A DNA stretch of 64,000 bases. It comes from Lachnospiraceae bacterium. GTDB lineage: Bacteria; Bacillota; Clostridia; Lachnospirales; Lachnospiraceae. The notes under the pieces are model-generated. The model was not told the origin of the DNA. It ran no database searches and worked only from the letters and a program-made list of their open reading frames with translations. This document shows, in pieces, positions 1-8,578 of this stretch. How positions within the stretch are numbered: position 1 is the stretch's first letter; each line of letters starts with the position of its first letter. Location of the stretch: contig SVFF01000003.1 in NCBI GenBank assembly GCA_015057005.1, forward strand, positions 72,972 through 136,971, in the 5' to 3' direction. The position numbers and the translations under genes are program-made.

Positions 1-152
1 ATGAGGATGCAATGATTGAAGCGCTCCTTCGAAAAAAGAATTATGATCCGGAGAGGACCGATATAAAAGAGCAGCAGAAAGTGTATGCGTTCCTGATGCG
101 GAAAGGATTTTCGGGGGAAAAGATCAGCAGGGCTATGCGTAAAGATTTCTGA
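1..152 (+). CDS. recX: Regulatory protein RecX, C-terminal fragment (5' end outside window)
   Basis: The open frame enters from the left edge (first full codon at position 3) and stops at TGA 150-152, leaving 49 residues. The segment reads as the last three-helix repeat of RecX, with a RKKNYD turn followed by AFLMRKGFSGEKI, a typical RecX ending. RecX binds RecA filaments and modulates recombination and SOS induction. Finding it directly upstream of rny agrees with the recA-recX-rny order common in Clostridia; recA would lie just left of the window. Only the tail is visible, so the family call rests on this motif and on context. Confidence 0.75.
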   Translation, partial: EDAMIEALLRKKNYDPERTDIKEQQKVYAFLMRKGFSGEKISRAMRKDF

Positions 153-200
153 TAATTGGAAAACTATTACAACATTTTAATGCGATATTGCGACTTTCAC

Positions 201-229
201 TTGACATTACGCTCTTTTCCGTATAAAAT
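201..229 (+). promoter_or_regulatory. Sigma-A promoter for rny
   Basis: A perfect -35 TTGACA (201-206) and -10 TAAAAT (224-229) are separated by 17 bp. Transcription would start near 236, about 60 nt before the rny start codon, so rny can be transcribed separately from recX. Confidence 0.75.
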
Positions 230-296
230 TTAAGTGTTGTAATTTGCTTGTAATATTGAGTATACAATGAAAACTAAATAAGGAGGTGCTCCTGTA

Positions 297-1859
297 GTGA
301 CCGCTAATATGATCGTAGTATTAGTTATCTGTGTCCTTGTAGCCGTGGCACTTACCGCAGTGATTACAGCATATGTTACTACTTCTATTCAGAAGAAGAA
401 TGCTGCAAATACAATCGGTAGCGCTGAGGAAAAGGCAAGAGAGATCATCGATGAGGCCCTTAAAACTGCAGAAACCAAGAAACGCGAGTCCCTGCTTGAG
501 GTAAAGGAAGAGTCCATTCGTACCAAGAATGAACTTGACAAGGAGATCAAGGAGAGAAGAGCAGAAGCGCAGAGATATGAGCGCAGGGTTCAGCAGAAGG
601 AAGAGAACATCGATAAAAAAGCAGATGCACTGGAAAAGCGCGAGTCCGGCTTGGCAGCGAAAGAGGAATCTCTCAATCGCATGAAAGAAGAAGTATCCAA
701 ACTGAACGAGCAGCGAGTGCAGGAACTGGAGCGAATTTCCGGATTAACCTCTGAACAAGCAAAAGATTACTTATTGAAAATTGTTGAAGACGAAGTAAAA
801 CATGAAACGGCTGTGATTATCAAGGAATATGAGAGTCGCGCCAAAGAAGAAGCAGAAAAGAAAGCAAAGGAATATGTAGTGACTGCTATTCAGAGATGTG
901 CTGCAGACCACGTATCTGAGACTACTATTTCCGTTGTACAGCTTCCGAACGATGAAATGAAGGGAAGAATCATCGGTAGAGAGGGTAGAAATATCCGTAC
1001 CCTGGAGACCATGACCGGCGTTGATCTGATCATCGATGATACGCCTGAAGCAGTTATTCTTTCAGGTTTTGACCCTATTCGCCGTGAGGTGGCAAGAATT
1101 GCCCTTGAAAAATTAATCGTAGATGGACGTATCCATCCTGCCAGAATTGAAGAAATGGTAGAAAAGGCGCAAAAAGAAGTAGAAGTAATGATTAAAGAAG
1201 AGGGTGAAGCAGCTCTCATGGAGGTTGGTGTCCATGGCATTCATCCTGAACTTATCAGATTACTTGGTAAGATGAGATTCAGAACCAGTTATGGTCAGAA
1301 TGCATTAAAGCATTCCATTGAGGTAGCATTGTTGTCAGGCTTGCTTGCCGCAGAGATGGGACTTGATGTGAGATTGGCCAAGAGAGCAGGTCTGTTGCAT
1401 GACATCGGTAAATCCGTTGACCATGAAATGGAAGGCTCCCATATCCAGCTGGGTGTTGAACTCTGTAGAAAATACAAAGAGAATGCTACTGTTATCAATG
1501 CAGTAGAATCTCACCACGGTGATGTGGAACCTACTTCCCTGATTGCATGTATTGTACAAGCTGCGGATACAATCTCTGCTGCAAGACCGGGAGCTAGAAG
1601 GGAAACATTAGAAACCTATACTAGCAGATTAAAACAATTAGAAGAAATAACAAACAATTTCAAAGGTGTAGACAAATCTTTTGCTATTCAGGCAGGTCGT
1701 GAAGTTCGTGTTATGGTAGTGCCCGAGCAGATTTCAGATGCCGATATGGTTCTGTTAGCACGTGATATCTCCAAGCAGATTGAAGCTGATTTGGAATATC
1801 CCGGACAGATCAAGGTAAATGTGATCCGTGAGAGCCGCGTAGTAGATTACGCCAAGTAA
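297..1859 (+). CDS. rny: Ribonuclease Y
   Basis: Membrane-anchored endoribonuclease that initiates mRNA decay in Firmicutes. The 520-residue protein has the full family architecture: an N-terminal transmembrane helix (about residues 5-27), a long charged coiled coil (about 40-190), a KH RNA-binding domain with [12 protein letters not shown] (223-234), and an HD phosphohydrolase domain with the metal-binding H368-D369 pair in LLHDIGK. Length matches the family. The start is GTG, with AGGAGG at 281-286 giving a 10-nt gap; an ATG four codons later (309) is the alternative. It has its own promoter and is followed by a terminator, so it appears to be monocistronic. Confidence 0.96.
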   Translation: MTANMIVVLVICVLVAVALTAVITAYVTTSIQKKNAANTIGSAEEKAREIIDEALKTAETKKRESLLEVKEESIRTKNELDKEIKERRAEAQRYERRVQQKEENIDKKADALEKRESGLAAKEESLNRMKEEVSKLNEQRVQELERISGLTSEQAKDYLLKIVEDEVKHETAVIIKEYESRAKEEAEKKAKEYVVTAIQRCAADHVSETTISVVQLPNDEMKGRIIGREGRNIRTLETMTGVDLIIDDTPEAVILSGFDPIRREVARIALEKLIVDGRIHPARIEEMVEKAQKEVEVMIKEEGEAALMEVGVHGIHPELIRLLGKMRFRTSYGQNALKHSIEVALLSGLLAAEMGLDVRLAKRAGLLHDIGKSVDHEMEGSHIQLGVELCRKYKENATVINAVESHHGDVEPTSLIACIVQAADTISAARPGARRETLETYTSRLKQLEEITNNFKGVDKSFAIQAGREVRVMVVPEQISDADMVLLARDISKQIEADLEYPGQIKVNVIRESRVVDYAK

Positions 1860-1906
1860 TACCATACGACAGTTTGAAGAATTACAATTAAAATTTCATA
1901 AGATTG

Positions 1907-1944
1907 AAAGACCGTTATACCGTAGAGGTACAGCGGTCTTTTTT
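1907..1944 (+). terminator. Rho-independent terminator after rny
   Basis: Inverted repeat AAAGACCG / CGGTCTTT, extended inward by further pairs with one mismatch, followed by a T-run. It lies 48 nt after the rny stop codon. Confidence 0.85.
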
Positions 1945-1990
1945 ACTTTGCAGGAAAGACCTTGTCACATTAACGTGTGAAAGCTCTTCC

Positions 1991-2096
1991 TGCAAAGCAA
2001 AACCCTCCGGGAGGATGCGCAGCTCGCGGAAAAGAAGTTTGCCTTTCAGGCACCGCTCGCACGCTGAGAGTCCGCAAGCGGACTCTTTGTTCTGAT
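1991..2096. repeat. 106-bp dispersed intergenic repeat, copy A
   Basis: This segment recurs at 50759-50864 in the same orientation, with 8 mismatches over 106 positions by hand alignment. It contains a CCTCCGGGAGG palindrome near its left end and a perfect 9-bp stem hairpin, AGAGTCCGC-AA-GCGGACTCT, at 2067-2086. No plausible protein is encoded. Copy A lies between the rny terminator and the aminotransferase promoter. A mobile or REP-like intergenic element is the likeliest reading. Confidence 0.85.
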
Positions 2097-2131
2097 CTGT
2101 TTTTCTTTCTTCTCTATTTTGTAAAAAAAGC

Positions 2132-2160
2132 TTGTACAATTTACTATCTTGTAGTATCAT
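2132..2160 (+). promoter_or_regulatory. Candidate promoter for the aminotransferase gene
   Basis: TTGTAC (2132-2137), 17 bp, TATCAT (2155-2160), in AT-rich sequence about 190 nt upstream of the aminotransferase start. The long leader and imperfect hexamers keep confidence moderate. Confidence 0.4.
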
Positions 2161-2171
2161 ATTCGAAACGT

Positions 2172-2189
2172 ATAATTGTATACAATTAT
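2172..2189. promoter_or_regulatory. 18-bp perfect palindrome, possible operator
   Basis: ATAATTGTA-TACAATTAT is a perfect palindrome about 12 bp downstream of the candidate -10 box, a position where a bound dimeric repressor would block transcription. The core TTGTATACAA resembles half-sites used by GntR-type repressors, but no regulator can be assigned. Confidence 0.4.
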
Positions 2190-2350
2190 CCAATCTGATA
2201 TTTTCTCAAATGTACAGGTTTTTATAGAGAAACTTTATAGCTCTGATAGTAAACACGCACGGAGAATGTGCAGCAGTTGATTATAGAAGAGAGTAAAGAA
2301 GAATGCTTAGGGCAACATATAAGGATTGGATTATTACAAGGAGTAGGATT

Positions 2351-3637
2351 ATGAAAACATATCAGGAAATGACTAGAGAAGAACTTTTAACATTACAGCA
2401 GCAGTTGACTGCAGAATATAATGATGCCAAGGCCAAGGGACTTAAGCTTGACATGTCCCGTGGAAAGCCTGCAGCAGATCAGCTGGATATGTTTATGGGT
2501 TTTATGGATACATTGAATGCAGAAAGTTGCATGAAGACTGAAGCGGGTATGGATGTGCGCAATTATGGTGGTTTGGACGGTATTCCCGAAGCTAAGAAGC
2601 TTATAGGTGATTTGATGGGTGTCAGTGCAGACAATGTGATCGTTTGCGGCAATTCCAGTTTGAATATTATGTATGACACTGTTTCACGCTCAATGACTCA
2701 CGGTGTAATGGGAAGTACACCCTGGTGTAAATTGGACAAAGTAAAATTCCTGTGCCCGGCTCCCGGATATGACAGACATTTTGCAGTAACACAGCACTTC
2801 GGGATTGAGCTGATCACTGTCCCCATGACGCCCCAGGGACCTGATATGGATATGGTCGAGAAGCTGGTAACAGAAGATGCAGCTGTGAAAGGTATCTGGT
2901 GTGTGCCCAAGTATTCCAATCCTCAGGGATACTCTTATTCTGATGAGACTGTAAAAAGAATGGCAGCCCTTAAGCCTGCTGCAGAGGATTTCAGAATTTA
3001 TTGGGACAATGCTTATGCGCTGCATCATTTGTATGATGATAAACAGGATGAGATTCTGGAAATTCTGTCTGAATGTGAAAAGGCCGGAAATCCGGATATG
3101 GTGTATGAATTCTGTTCTACCTCCAAAATTTCTTTCCCGGGCTCAGGTATTGCCGCCATTATCTCGTCGAAGGCTAATCTGGATGCTGTCCGCAAGAGCA
3201 TGACTATTCAGACAATCGGTTATGACAAGATCAACCAGCTGCGTCATGTGCGTTATTTTAAAAATGCGGATGGCGTAAAAGCCCATATGAGAAAGCATGC
3301 TGATTTGATTCGGCCTAAATTTGAAACAGTGCTTAACGTACTTGACAGAGAACTGAGCGGTTTGGGTATTGGTGAGTGGACAAAGCCTATCGGTGGTTAT
3401 TTTATTTCTTTTGATACTTGTGAAGGCTGTGCAAAAGCAGTGGTTGCAAAGTGTAAGGAAGCAGGTGTGGTGCTGACCGGTGCTGGCGCAACATATCCCT
3501 ACAAGCAGGACCCCAAAGACTGCAATATCCGAATCGCTCCCACTTATCCAACCAAGGAAGAGATGGAGATGGCGGCTGAGTTGTTTGCCCTTTGTGTGAA
3601 ATTGGTTACTGTAGAGAAAATGTTAGTACAGGCATAG
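2351..3637 (+). CDS. PLP-dependent aminotransferase, aspartate aminotransferase type Ic
   Basis: Fold-type I aminotransferase of 428 residues. It resembles the divergent class Ic aspartate aminotransferases (often filed as MocR-like aminotransferase domain proteins): a SRGKPAADQLD substrate motif near residue 35, GGLDG near 60, a PKYSNPQGY cofactor motif, and the Schiff-base lysine K259 in STSKISFPGSG. The expected reaction is aspartate plus 2-oxoglutarate to oxaloacetate plus glutamate; substrate is inferred from the family. Start chosen at ATG 2351 because AAGGAG lies at 2338-2343, 7 nt upstream; the frame stays open 48 nt further upstream but has no ribosome site there. Confidence 0.88.
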   Translation: MKTYQEMTREELLTLQQQLTAEYNDAKAKGLKLDMSRGKPAADQLDMFMGFMDTLNAESCMKTEAGMDVRNYGGLDGIPEAKKLIGDLMGVSADNVIVCGNSSLNIMYDTVSRSMTHGVMGSTPWCKLDKVKFLCPAPGYDRHFAVTQHFGIELITVPMTPQGPDMDMVEKLVTEDAAVKGIWCVPKYSNPQGYSYSDETVKRMAALKPAAEDFRIYWDNAYALHHLYDDKQDEILEILSECEKAGNPDMVYEFCSTSKISFPGSGIAAIISSKANLDAVRKSMTIQTIGYDKINQLRHVRYFKNADGVKAHMRKHADLIRPKFETVLNVLDRELSGLGIGEWTKPIGGYFISFDTCEGCAKAVVAKCKEAGVVLTGAGATYPYKQDPKDCNIRIAPTYPTKEEMEMAAELFALCVKLVTVEKMLVQA

Positions 3638-3731
3638 CGGAAACGTGCTTTTCTGTATAGAGTCATAGGTATGCAAGAGTGCAAGTGGCAGGAAAAATGT
3701 AAATAGAGAAAACACTTGAGGAGAACATTTT

Positions 3732-4268
3732 ATGGAAGAACACAAGCGTTTAAACAGAGAACTGGTTGCGGCAGGCAAGCTGTTTGACTATTATCAGGAC
3801 ACTATGCTGATACCCAACGGGAACACAGCAAGATGGGACTTTTTGGACTTTAAAGGAGCGGCTGCAGTGGTGGCTGTGAAAGAAGACGGGAAACTGTTGA
3901 TGGTGAGACAGTACCGCAATGCCATTGAGCGGGAAACGCTGGAGATACCTGCAGGGGCCTTGAACAGCAAAGAGGAGCCTACGGAGATCGCGGCCCGAAG
4001 AGAATTGGAAGAAGAGACCGGTTACCAATGTGGTGAATTGGAAATGCTGGCTTCCATATATCCGGGTGCCGCCTTCAGCAATGAAAAGATTGACATTTAT
4101 CTGGCCGGAAATCTGAAAAAAGGAGTGCAGCATCTGGACGAGGATGAAATGATCAATGTGGAAAGCTACACATTGGAAGAACTAAAGCAGATGATTTATG
4201 ATTGCCGGCTCCAGGATGCCAAGACCATCTGCGGTATCATGACCTATGCTTCCAAATATGGTTTGTAA
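3732..4268 (+). CDS. nudF: Nudix hydrolase, probable ADP-ribose pyrophosphatase
   Basis: A 178-residue protein with a Nudix box from about residue 75: GALNSKEEP followed by RELEEETGY, the metal-binding REUxEExGU core. The spacing between the leading glycine and REL is one residue longer than the textbook GX5EX7REU pattern. EIPAG just before the box is typical of ADP-ribose pyrophosphatases, which split ADP-ribose to AMP and ribose-5-phosphate. GAGGAG lies 8 nt upstream of the ATG. It precedes spoIIM, as nudF lies near spoIIM in bacilli, which supports the subfamily call. Confidence 0.85.
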   Translation: MEEHKRLNRELVAAGKLFDYYQDTMLIPNGNTARWDFLDFKGAAAVVAVKEDGKLLMVRQYRNAIERETLEIPAGALNSKEEPTEIAARRELEEETGYQCGELEMLASIYPGAAFSNEKIDIYLAGNLKKGVQHLDEDEMINVESYTLEELKQMIYDCRLQDAKTICGIMTYASKYGL

Positions 4269-4359
4269 GAGAAAAACGTAATTTGCTATACCTCTGCCGC
4301 ATATACTGAAAGAGGACTGTGGCCCGAAACAGCACACAGAGCAAAGGGGCGGGCATTAA

Positions 4360-4977
4360 ATGGCTTGGAATATGCGGATCAGGCGGAAAATCAGCTTTGG
4401 CAATAAGCTTCCGCTGGGACTTCTGTTTTGGACAGGGGTTCTGGCGGGTATTATTGTGATGAATTTAGGAAAGAGCATTTTGTTGGACGATACGGGATTG
4501 TTGGATGAATACACTTTGTATCATATGAAGTACATGACCGTGGACAGCGGAGCTCTTTTTTATTATGTCTTGTGGCTGCGCATGAAAACTGTACTGATAT
4601 TGATTGTTTTTGCCACTACATATCTGGGCATGGCAGTTTGCACAGGAGCCACAGTGTGGTATGGTTTTTCTGTTGGGGCATTCACCTCCGCGCTTATGAT
4701 GCAGTACGGTCTGAAGGGGATCGTTTTTGGCGTGCTGAGCGTGTTCCCGCAGATGTTGTTATATGTTCCTGCCGCTGTGGCTTTGCTTCGGTGGTGTGTG
4801 CAGCTGAACAGATTCATCTATTTTCAGCGTGAAGCGACCTCCGATGTGGAAAAAAAAGTACCGCTGTCCCGCAGAATTGTGCGCTTGCTGGGAATATTGG
4901 GCTTGGTCGTGTTGGGCTGCCTGGCAGAGAGCTTTATCAATCCGGAAATTATGGAATGGTTGTTGAATATATTTTAA
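4360..4977 (+). CDS. spoIIM: Stage II sporulation protein M
   Basis: Integral membrane protein of 205 residues with about five hydrophobic helices and the SpoIIM/DUF95 pattern: an N-terminal helix ending in VMNLGKSIL, an LWLRMKTVLIL segment, WYGFSVGAF, and the signature VFPQMLLYVPAAVALL. SpoIIM works with SpoIID and SpoIIP in peptidoglycan degradation during engulfment of the forespore. The ATG is preceded by a weak AAAGGGGCG ribosome site. Together with the SASP gene at 15.2 kb it indicates a spore-forming host. A terminator follows immediately. Confidence 0.88.
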   Translation: MAWNMRIRRKISFGNKLPLGLLFWTGVLAGIIVMNLGKSILLDDTGLLDEYTLYHMKYMTVDSGALFYYVLWLRMKTVLILIVFATTYLGMAVCTGATVWYGFSVGAFTSALMMQYGLKGIVFGVLSVFPQMLLYVPAAVALLRWCVQLNRFIYFQREATSDVEKKVPLSRRIVRLLGILGLVVLGCLAESFINPEIMEWLLNIF

Positions 4978-5016
4978 AAAGCTGCTTAAAGGGAACTCCT
5001 CAGAGCGGCTTTTTTG
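4976..5016 (+). terminator. Rho-independent terminator after spoIIM
   Basis: AAAAAGCTGCT pairs with AGCGGCTTTTT (one G-U pair) and is followed by a T-run. It overlaps the spoIIM stop codon. Confidence 0.85.
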
Positions 5017-5086
5017 ATTAAGAGAATAATCCTCCTATAACTCTGGCAAAATTGTTTCATAATGGCAGAAAAATTTTAGAAAACAT

Positions 5087-5137
5087 AAAAAAAGAGGTGC
5101 AGAATTAGACGGTTTTACATGATGTCTAAATACCTCT
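5087..5137 (-). terminator. Terminator-like hairpin on the minus strand, no obvious gene
   Basis: Read on the minus strand, AGAGGT (outer) and TAGAC (inner) pair with their complements and the hairpin runs into seven T residues. No minus-strand gene lies upstream of it, so it is either an orphan element or serves an unseen transcript. On the plus strand it falls in the leader of the ECF sigma gene. Confidence 0.45.
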
Positions 5138-5233
5138 GTATTTGAAGGGGATAAACGTGTTAACGTTAAAATGTCAGCGTAAAATCATCACAAAGAAAAA
5201 TAGGGAGAGCACATAAGATGGGAGAGAAAGTAT

Positions 5234-5734
5234 ATGCAATATGAAAAAGAAGAAGCGAAAAAACAAGAAGGAATAACCCGGGCGTATATGGAATACAGCA
5301 AACGAGTGAGGATATTTATTCAGTCCGGTATTAGAGATGAGAGGGCGGTGGAAGATATACTGCAGGATGTTTTTATGGAGGCACTGCGAAAGTATGATGT
5401 TTTCAGTGTACACCCGAAACAAATCGGTTGGTTGTATCGTACTGCACGATATAAGATGCAGGAATATATAAGAAAAAATGAATACAGCCAACATATGGTA
5501 GTAGGCAGTCAAGATGAGCATGAAGAGTTGGGAGCACATGAAAATGGTTATTTTGCATGTGAGTTCAACCAGACGCTAAAAGAAGTGCTATCGGAGGAAG
5601 AACTAAAACGGTTCAAACGTTTTTTTGTTTGGGGATACAGTGTGGAAGAGTTGGCAATCAGAGAAGGAGTCACAGTGAACAATATGCGCGTCCGTCTAAC
5701 AAGACTGAAACAGAAAATATTAAAAGAAATATAG
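5234..5734 (+). CDS. ECF-type RNA polymerase sigma factor
   Basis: 166 residues, the length of extracytoplasmic-function sigma factors. Region 2 is recognisable around residues 20-90 (AVEDILQDVFMEAL, then WLYRTARYKMQEYIRK, the -10 recognition helix). Region 4 covers about residues 115-165, with an HTH in YSVEELAIREGVTVNNMRVRLTRLKQKI. The ATG has GGAGAG 7 nt upstream. The next gene begins within about 40 nt and encodes a single-pass membrane protein, the usual sigma/anti-sigma arrangement. The inducing signal is unknown. Confidence 0.88.
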   Translation: MQYEKEEAKKQEGITRAYMEYSKRVRIFIQSGIRDERAVEDILQDVFMEALRKYDVFSVHPKQIGWLYRTARYKMQEYIRKNEYSQHMVVGSQDEHEELGAHENGYFACEFNQTLKEVLSEEELKRFKRFFVWGYSVEELAIREGVTVNNMRVRLTRLKQKILKEI

Positions 5735-5774
5735 GATGTACAATCGGAAACAAGGAGAAAAGGAAAAAATAAAA

Positions 5775-6599
5775 ATGGATAAGAAGAATAGAAAGAATAA
5801 GAAGAATTTAATGGAATGTAATGATAGAGAACAGATGATAAAAGATGCCCAAGAAAAACTGCGTTGGTATGCTTTGGAGGCCTCAGAAGAAGAATTTGAT
5901 GAGGAAGAAGTTGACAAGTTAGTGATTTTTCTGGAAAAAGAAGAAGCGGAATTTTGGGCAAAAAAAGTTGGCGATAAGAAGATTATTGGATTTAATCGCT
6001 GGGGAATTACGGCTGCAGTTATAATAGGAGTGTTAGGATTGACCATTGCAGGTGCATCTATGAATTCTGCGCAGGCTTGGGAGGCAGAAGGATTCTTTAA
6101 TCGGCTACGCCGGGATAAGGAAGGACAGACGATGATCACATCACCGGATGGATTGGGTATGGATGTGGAACAACCAGAGTATTATTACGAACTTGAGGAT
6201 GTGCCGGAGGAATATCAAAAGTACTTATTTGTATCAGATATCATTAGTGAGTTGGGAGAAGGAGAACTGGATGGTATCGTTGTGGAGAATAGTGACGCCT
6301 TTCAGAAAGTACGTGAATCCTGGTATGTTAAGGGAAATAAAAAACTGAGTGCAGGAGTTGTAATTTATGAAGGGGAAGTACGAGTGGTGAGAGACAAATA
6401 TGATCAATATAGATATCAATATTCCTATAGTGTAGATAATTATGAACATGATATTTTTGAAAAGGAAGACGCTAATGGAGAAAAGGAATATTCTATTTTC
6501 TTCTATGATAAAAATAAAAAGTATTTTGTTGCAGGTCAATTGGATGTGGAGAGGATGAAAGAACTGGCAATAGAGTATATGAATTTTGTGATAAAGTAA
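5775..6599 (+). CDS. Probable membrane anti-sigma factor (DUF4367-like)
   Basis: About 274 residues: a charged cytoplasmic N-terminus with the ALEASEEEFDEEEV motif (33-46) seen in clostridial anti-sigma-like proteins, one transmembrane helix (about 77-95), and an extracytoplasmic C-terminal domain ending in a GQLDVERMKELA helix typical of DUF4367. It presumably sequesters the upstream sigma factor at the membrane until a signal is sensed outside; this is inferred from order and topology. The start is uncertain: ATG 5775 has AAAGGA 10 nt upstream, while ATG 5736 lies one base after the sigma stop codon but has a poor ribosome site. Confidence 0.7.
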   Translation: MDKKNRKNKKNLMECNDREQMIKDAQEKLRWYALEASEEEFDEEEVDKLVIFLEKEEAEFWAKKVGDKKIIGFNRWGITAAVIIGVLGLTIAGASMNSAQAWEAEGFFNRLRRDKEGQTMITSPDGLGMDVEQPEYYYELEDVPEEYQKYLFVSDIISELGEGELDGIVVENSDAFQKVRESWYVKGNKKLSAGVVIYEGEVRVVRDKYDQYRYQYSYSVDNYEHDIFEKEDANGEKEYSIFFYDKNKKYFVAGQLDVERMKELAIEYMNFVIK

Positions 6600-6747
6600 A
6601 AAATAGAAAATATGTAGAGTCTTTGTAATTTTTACTTCTTTTTTGTCATGTATAAGTAGAAGAGTAAATTAGAGATATTTGTTGTGAAAGGAGATGGGTA
6701 TCTCTCTTCGGCTAAAATCATAACAATCAAAGAAAAGGAGGCAAATG

Positions 6748-7260
6748 ATGAAAGGATTCGTTTTAAAGAAAGTGCAGAGAACAGTGAGTGTAATGTTGAT
6801 GACATTATTTATTGTCTCGACGGTACCAATGGATGTGCAGGCAGCCGAGTTGGAGATGAGAAAAGAGAATGAAGTAAAAGAGTTAATAATGATTCCGCTG
6901 GAACAAAGGGAGGGTGAAAATGAGACAAACAGCAGTATCAGAACCCTTCTGTTTAATTGTTTCATAAGTGTGTATTGTGGTAGCAGTGGAATGGAAATTG
7001 CGTTCAATACAGATTGTGTACAAACAGCAAGCAGAATTGGCGTAAAGGATATTGTAATTAAACAAAAGGTATGGTATGGATGGAAGACGGTTGCAACTTC
7101 AGCGGGGGGATACCTTACAAATGTGGATATGTTTGTAGGAGAAATCGTTTTTACAAATGCCATCAAGGGTGAAACATACCGTATCACCTGCACACACTAT
7201 GCCGATGCTGACGAGTATACAGAAGTGCATAATGAATTAGATATTGTTTTTACATACTAA
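6748..7260 (+). CDS. Secreted protein of unknown function
   Basis: 170 residues with a clear signal peptide: basic start MKGFVLKKVQR, hydrophobic core to about residue 25, probable cleavage after VQA. The mature part has three cysteines (NCFISVYCG and later DCVQ) and a beta-rich end with repeated aromatic/Thr patterns (WYGWKTVATSAGGYL). I do not recognise a family with certainty; it resembles small secreted clostridial proteins of DUF6147 type. Start chosen at ATG 6748 because AGGAGG (6736-6741) is 6 nt away, against 3 nt for ATG 6745. It follows the ECF/anti-sigma pair and may belong to its regulon. Confidence 0.65.
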   Translation: MKGFVLKKVQRTVSVMLMTLFIVSTVPMDVQAAELEMRKENEVKELIMIPLEQREGENETNSSIRTLLFNCFISVYCGSSGMEIAFNTDCVQTASRIGVKDIVIKQKVWYGWKTVATSAGGYLTNVDMFVGEIVFTNAIKGETYRITCTHYADADEYTEVHNELDIVFTY

Positions 7261-7320
7261 TGTAAAAGAAAAAGCAATTAATCACATTGATAAAAGCAAA
7301 AGAGAAAGGGGTGAACGCCC

Positions 7321-7587
7321 ATGAGGCGTTTCTGGTTTGGCAGTCCTTTGATTGCGTCCGCTGGGTATAATGCCCAGTGCGAACTGCTTGAGGTGGAGTT
7401 CGTGCAGAATGGAAAGATTCTGCAGTATGCGAACGTGCCGGAAGAAATCTGGTACCGGTTCAGGCAGGAGCGGTGTCCGGAAGCCTTTTTTCATAAGTAC
7501 ATAAAGGGGGCTTACAGGGAAAAGCTGATGGCAAGGAAGCAGTCTAAGGTCACTGAAGAGGACAAAAAAGTTGACAATTTGAGGTAA
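7321..7587 (+). CDS. KTSC domain protein
   Basis: Small protein (88 residues) whose residues 10-65 fit the KTSC domain: SAGYNAQCELLEVEF, a YANVPEEIWYRF strand-turn-helix, and the closing FFHKYIKGAY segment. The family is named for lysyl-tRNA-synthetase-associated C-terminal domains and may bind nucleic acid; no specific role is known. AAAGGGG lies a few bases upstream of the ATG. A bidirectional terminator follows, so it looks like the end of its transcription unit. Confidence 0.75.
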   Translation: MRRFWFGSPLIASAGYNAQCELLEVEFVQNGKILQYANVPEEIWYRFRQERCPEAFFHKYIKGAYREKLMARKQSKVTEEDKKVDNLR

Positions 7588-7623
7588 AATCAGTAAGTGA
7601 CGGACGAAGAACTGCCGAAATGT

Positions 7624-7653
7624 AAAAAAGGACATTTTTCTATGTCCTTTTTT
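7624..7653 (+). terminator. Rho-independent terminator
   Basis: GGACAT-TTTTCT-ATGTCC flanked by six A on the left and six T on the right, so it can act on both strands. It separates the KTSC gene from the pyrH promoter. Confidence 0.9.
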
Positions 7654-7683
7654 CATTTTTGTCTTTCCCAAAAAACCGGAATA

Positions 7684-7692
7684 TGCTATACT
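7684..7692 (+). promoter_or_regulatory. Extended -10 promoter for pyrH
   Basis: TGC-TATACT at 7684-7692, about 80 nt upstream of pyrH, with no good -35 hexamer at 17 bp. It lies just after the terminator, where the operon promoter is expected. Confidence 0.5.
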
Positions 7693-7772
7693 GTTAAAAA
7701 GCATGAAAATGCGGTGTCTGGGATGAGCTTATTGCCGGACATTGATATTGATAAGAAAGTGAGAGATTGAGT

Positions 7773-8468
7773 ATGCGCAGAATCTTACTGAAATTAAGTG
7801 GTGAAGCTCTTGCAGGCCCCAAGAAGACGGGCTTTGATGAGGAAACTGTCAGAAAAGTGGCTCTGCAGGTGAAAGAATTGGTGGATCAGAATATCCAGGT
7901 GGGTATTGTGATCGGTGGAGGCAATTTCTGGCGCGGACGTTCCAGCGAGAATATTGACCGTACCAAGGCTGACCAGATTGGTATGCTGGCGACCATTATG
8001 AACTGTATTTATGTGTCTGAGATTTTCCGTTCTGTGGGAATGATGACCAATATTCTGACTCCCTTTGAATGCGGTTCCTTTACAAAGCTGTTTTCCAAGG
8101 ACAGAGCAAACAAGTATTTTGAGAAGGGCATGGTTGTATTTTTTGCAGGCGGCACAGGACATCCCTATTTCTCTACAGACACTGGCGTAGTGCTGCGTGC
8201 CATTGAAGTTGAGGCGGAAGTGATCCTGTTAGCTAAGTCTATTGATGGTGTGTACGATGACGATCCCAACAAGAATCCTGCTGCCAAGAAGTATGACGAG
8301 GTGACAATCGACGAAGTAATCGCCAAGAATCTGCAGGTGGTAGATATGACTGCATCTATTCTGGCAAGGGACAACAAGATGCCTATGATGGTATTCGGAC
8401 TGAATGAGGAGAACAGTATTGTCAATACTGTTACCGGTAAGTTCACCGGCACTAAGGTCATTGTATAA
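7773..8468 (+). CDS. pyrH: UMP kinase
   Basis: Hexameric amino-acid-kinase-fold enzyme that phosphorylates UMP to UDP, the first step toward UTP and CTP. The 231-residue product begins RRILLKLSGEALAG, has the GIVIGGGNFWRGR nucleotide/UMP-binding loop near residue 50, the TGVVLRAIEVEA segment, and the ending GKFTGTKV. Start set at ATG 7773; an in-frame TTG two codons earlier has no better ribosome site. It heads the conserved pyrH-frr-uppS-cdsA-dxr-rseP block. Confidence 0.96.
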   Translation: MRRILLKLSGEALAGPKKTGFDEETVRKVALQVKELVDQNIQVGIVIGGGNFWRGRSSENIDRTKADQIGMLATIMNCIYVSEIFRSVGMMTNILTPFECGSFTKLFSKDRANKYFEKGMVVFFAGGTGHPYFSTDTGVVLRAIEVEAEVILLAKSIDGVYDDDPNKNPAAKKYDEVTIDEVIAKNLQVVDMTASILARDNKMPMMVFGLNEENSIVNTVTGKFTGTKVIV

Positions 8469-8578
8469 GTTGACGGGTGCGACAACGCAGTTCACAAAAG
8501 GCGTTAGACAGAAGAGAACTTACACATAGAAACACTTAGAAAATAAAAGAACCGTATTTACGGTGAAATGGAGGAAAT

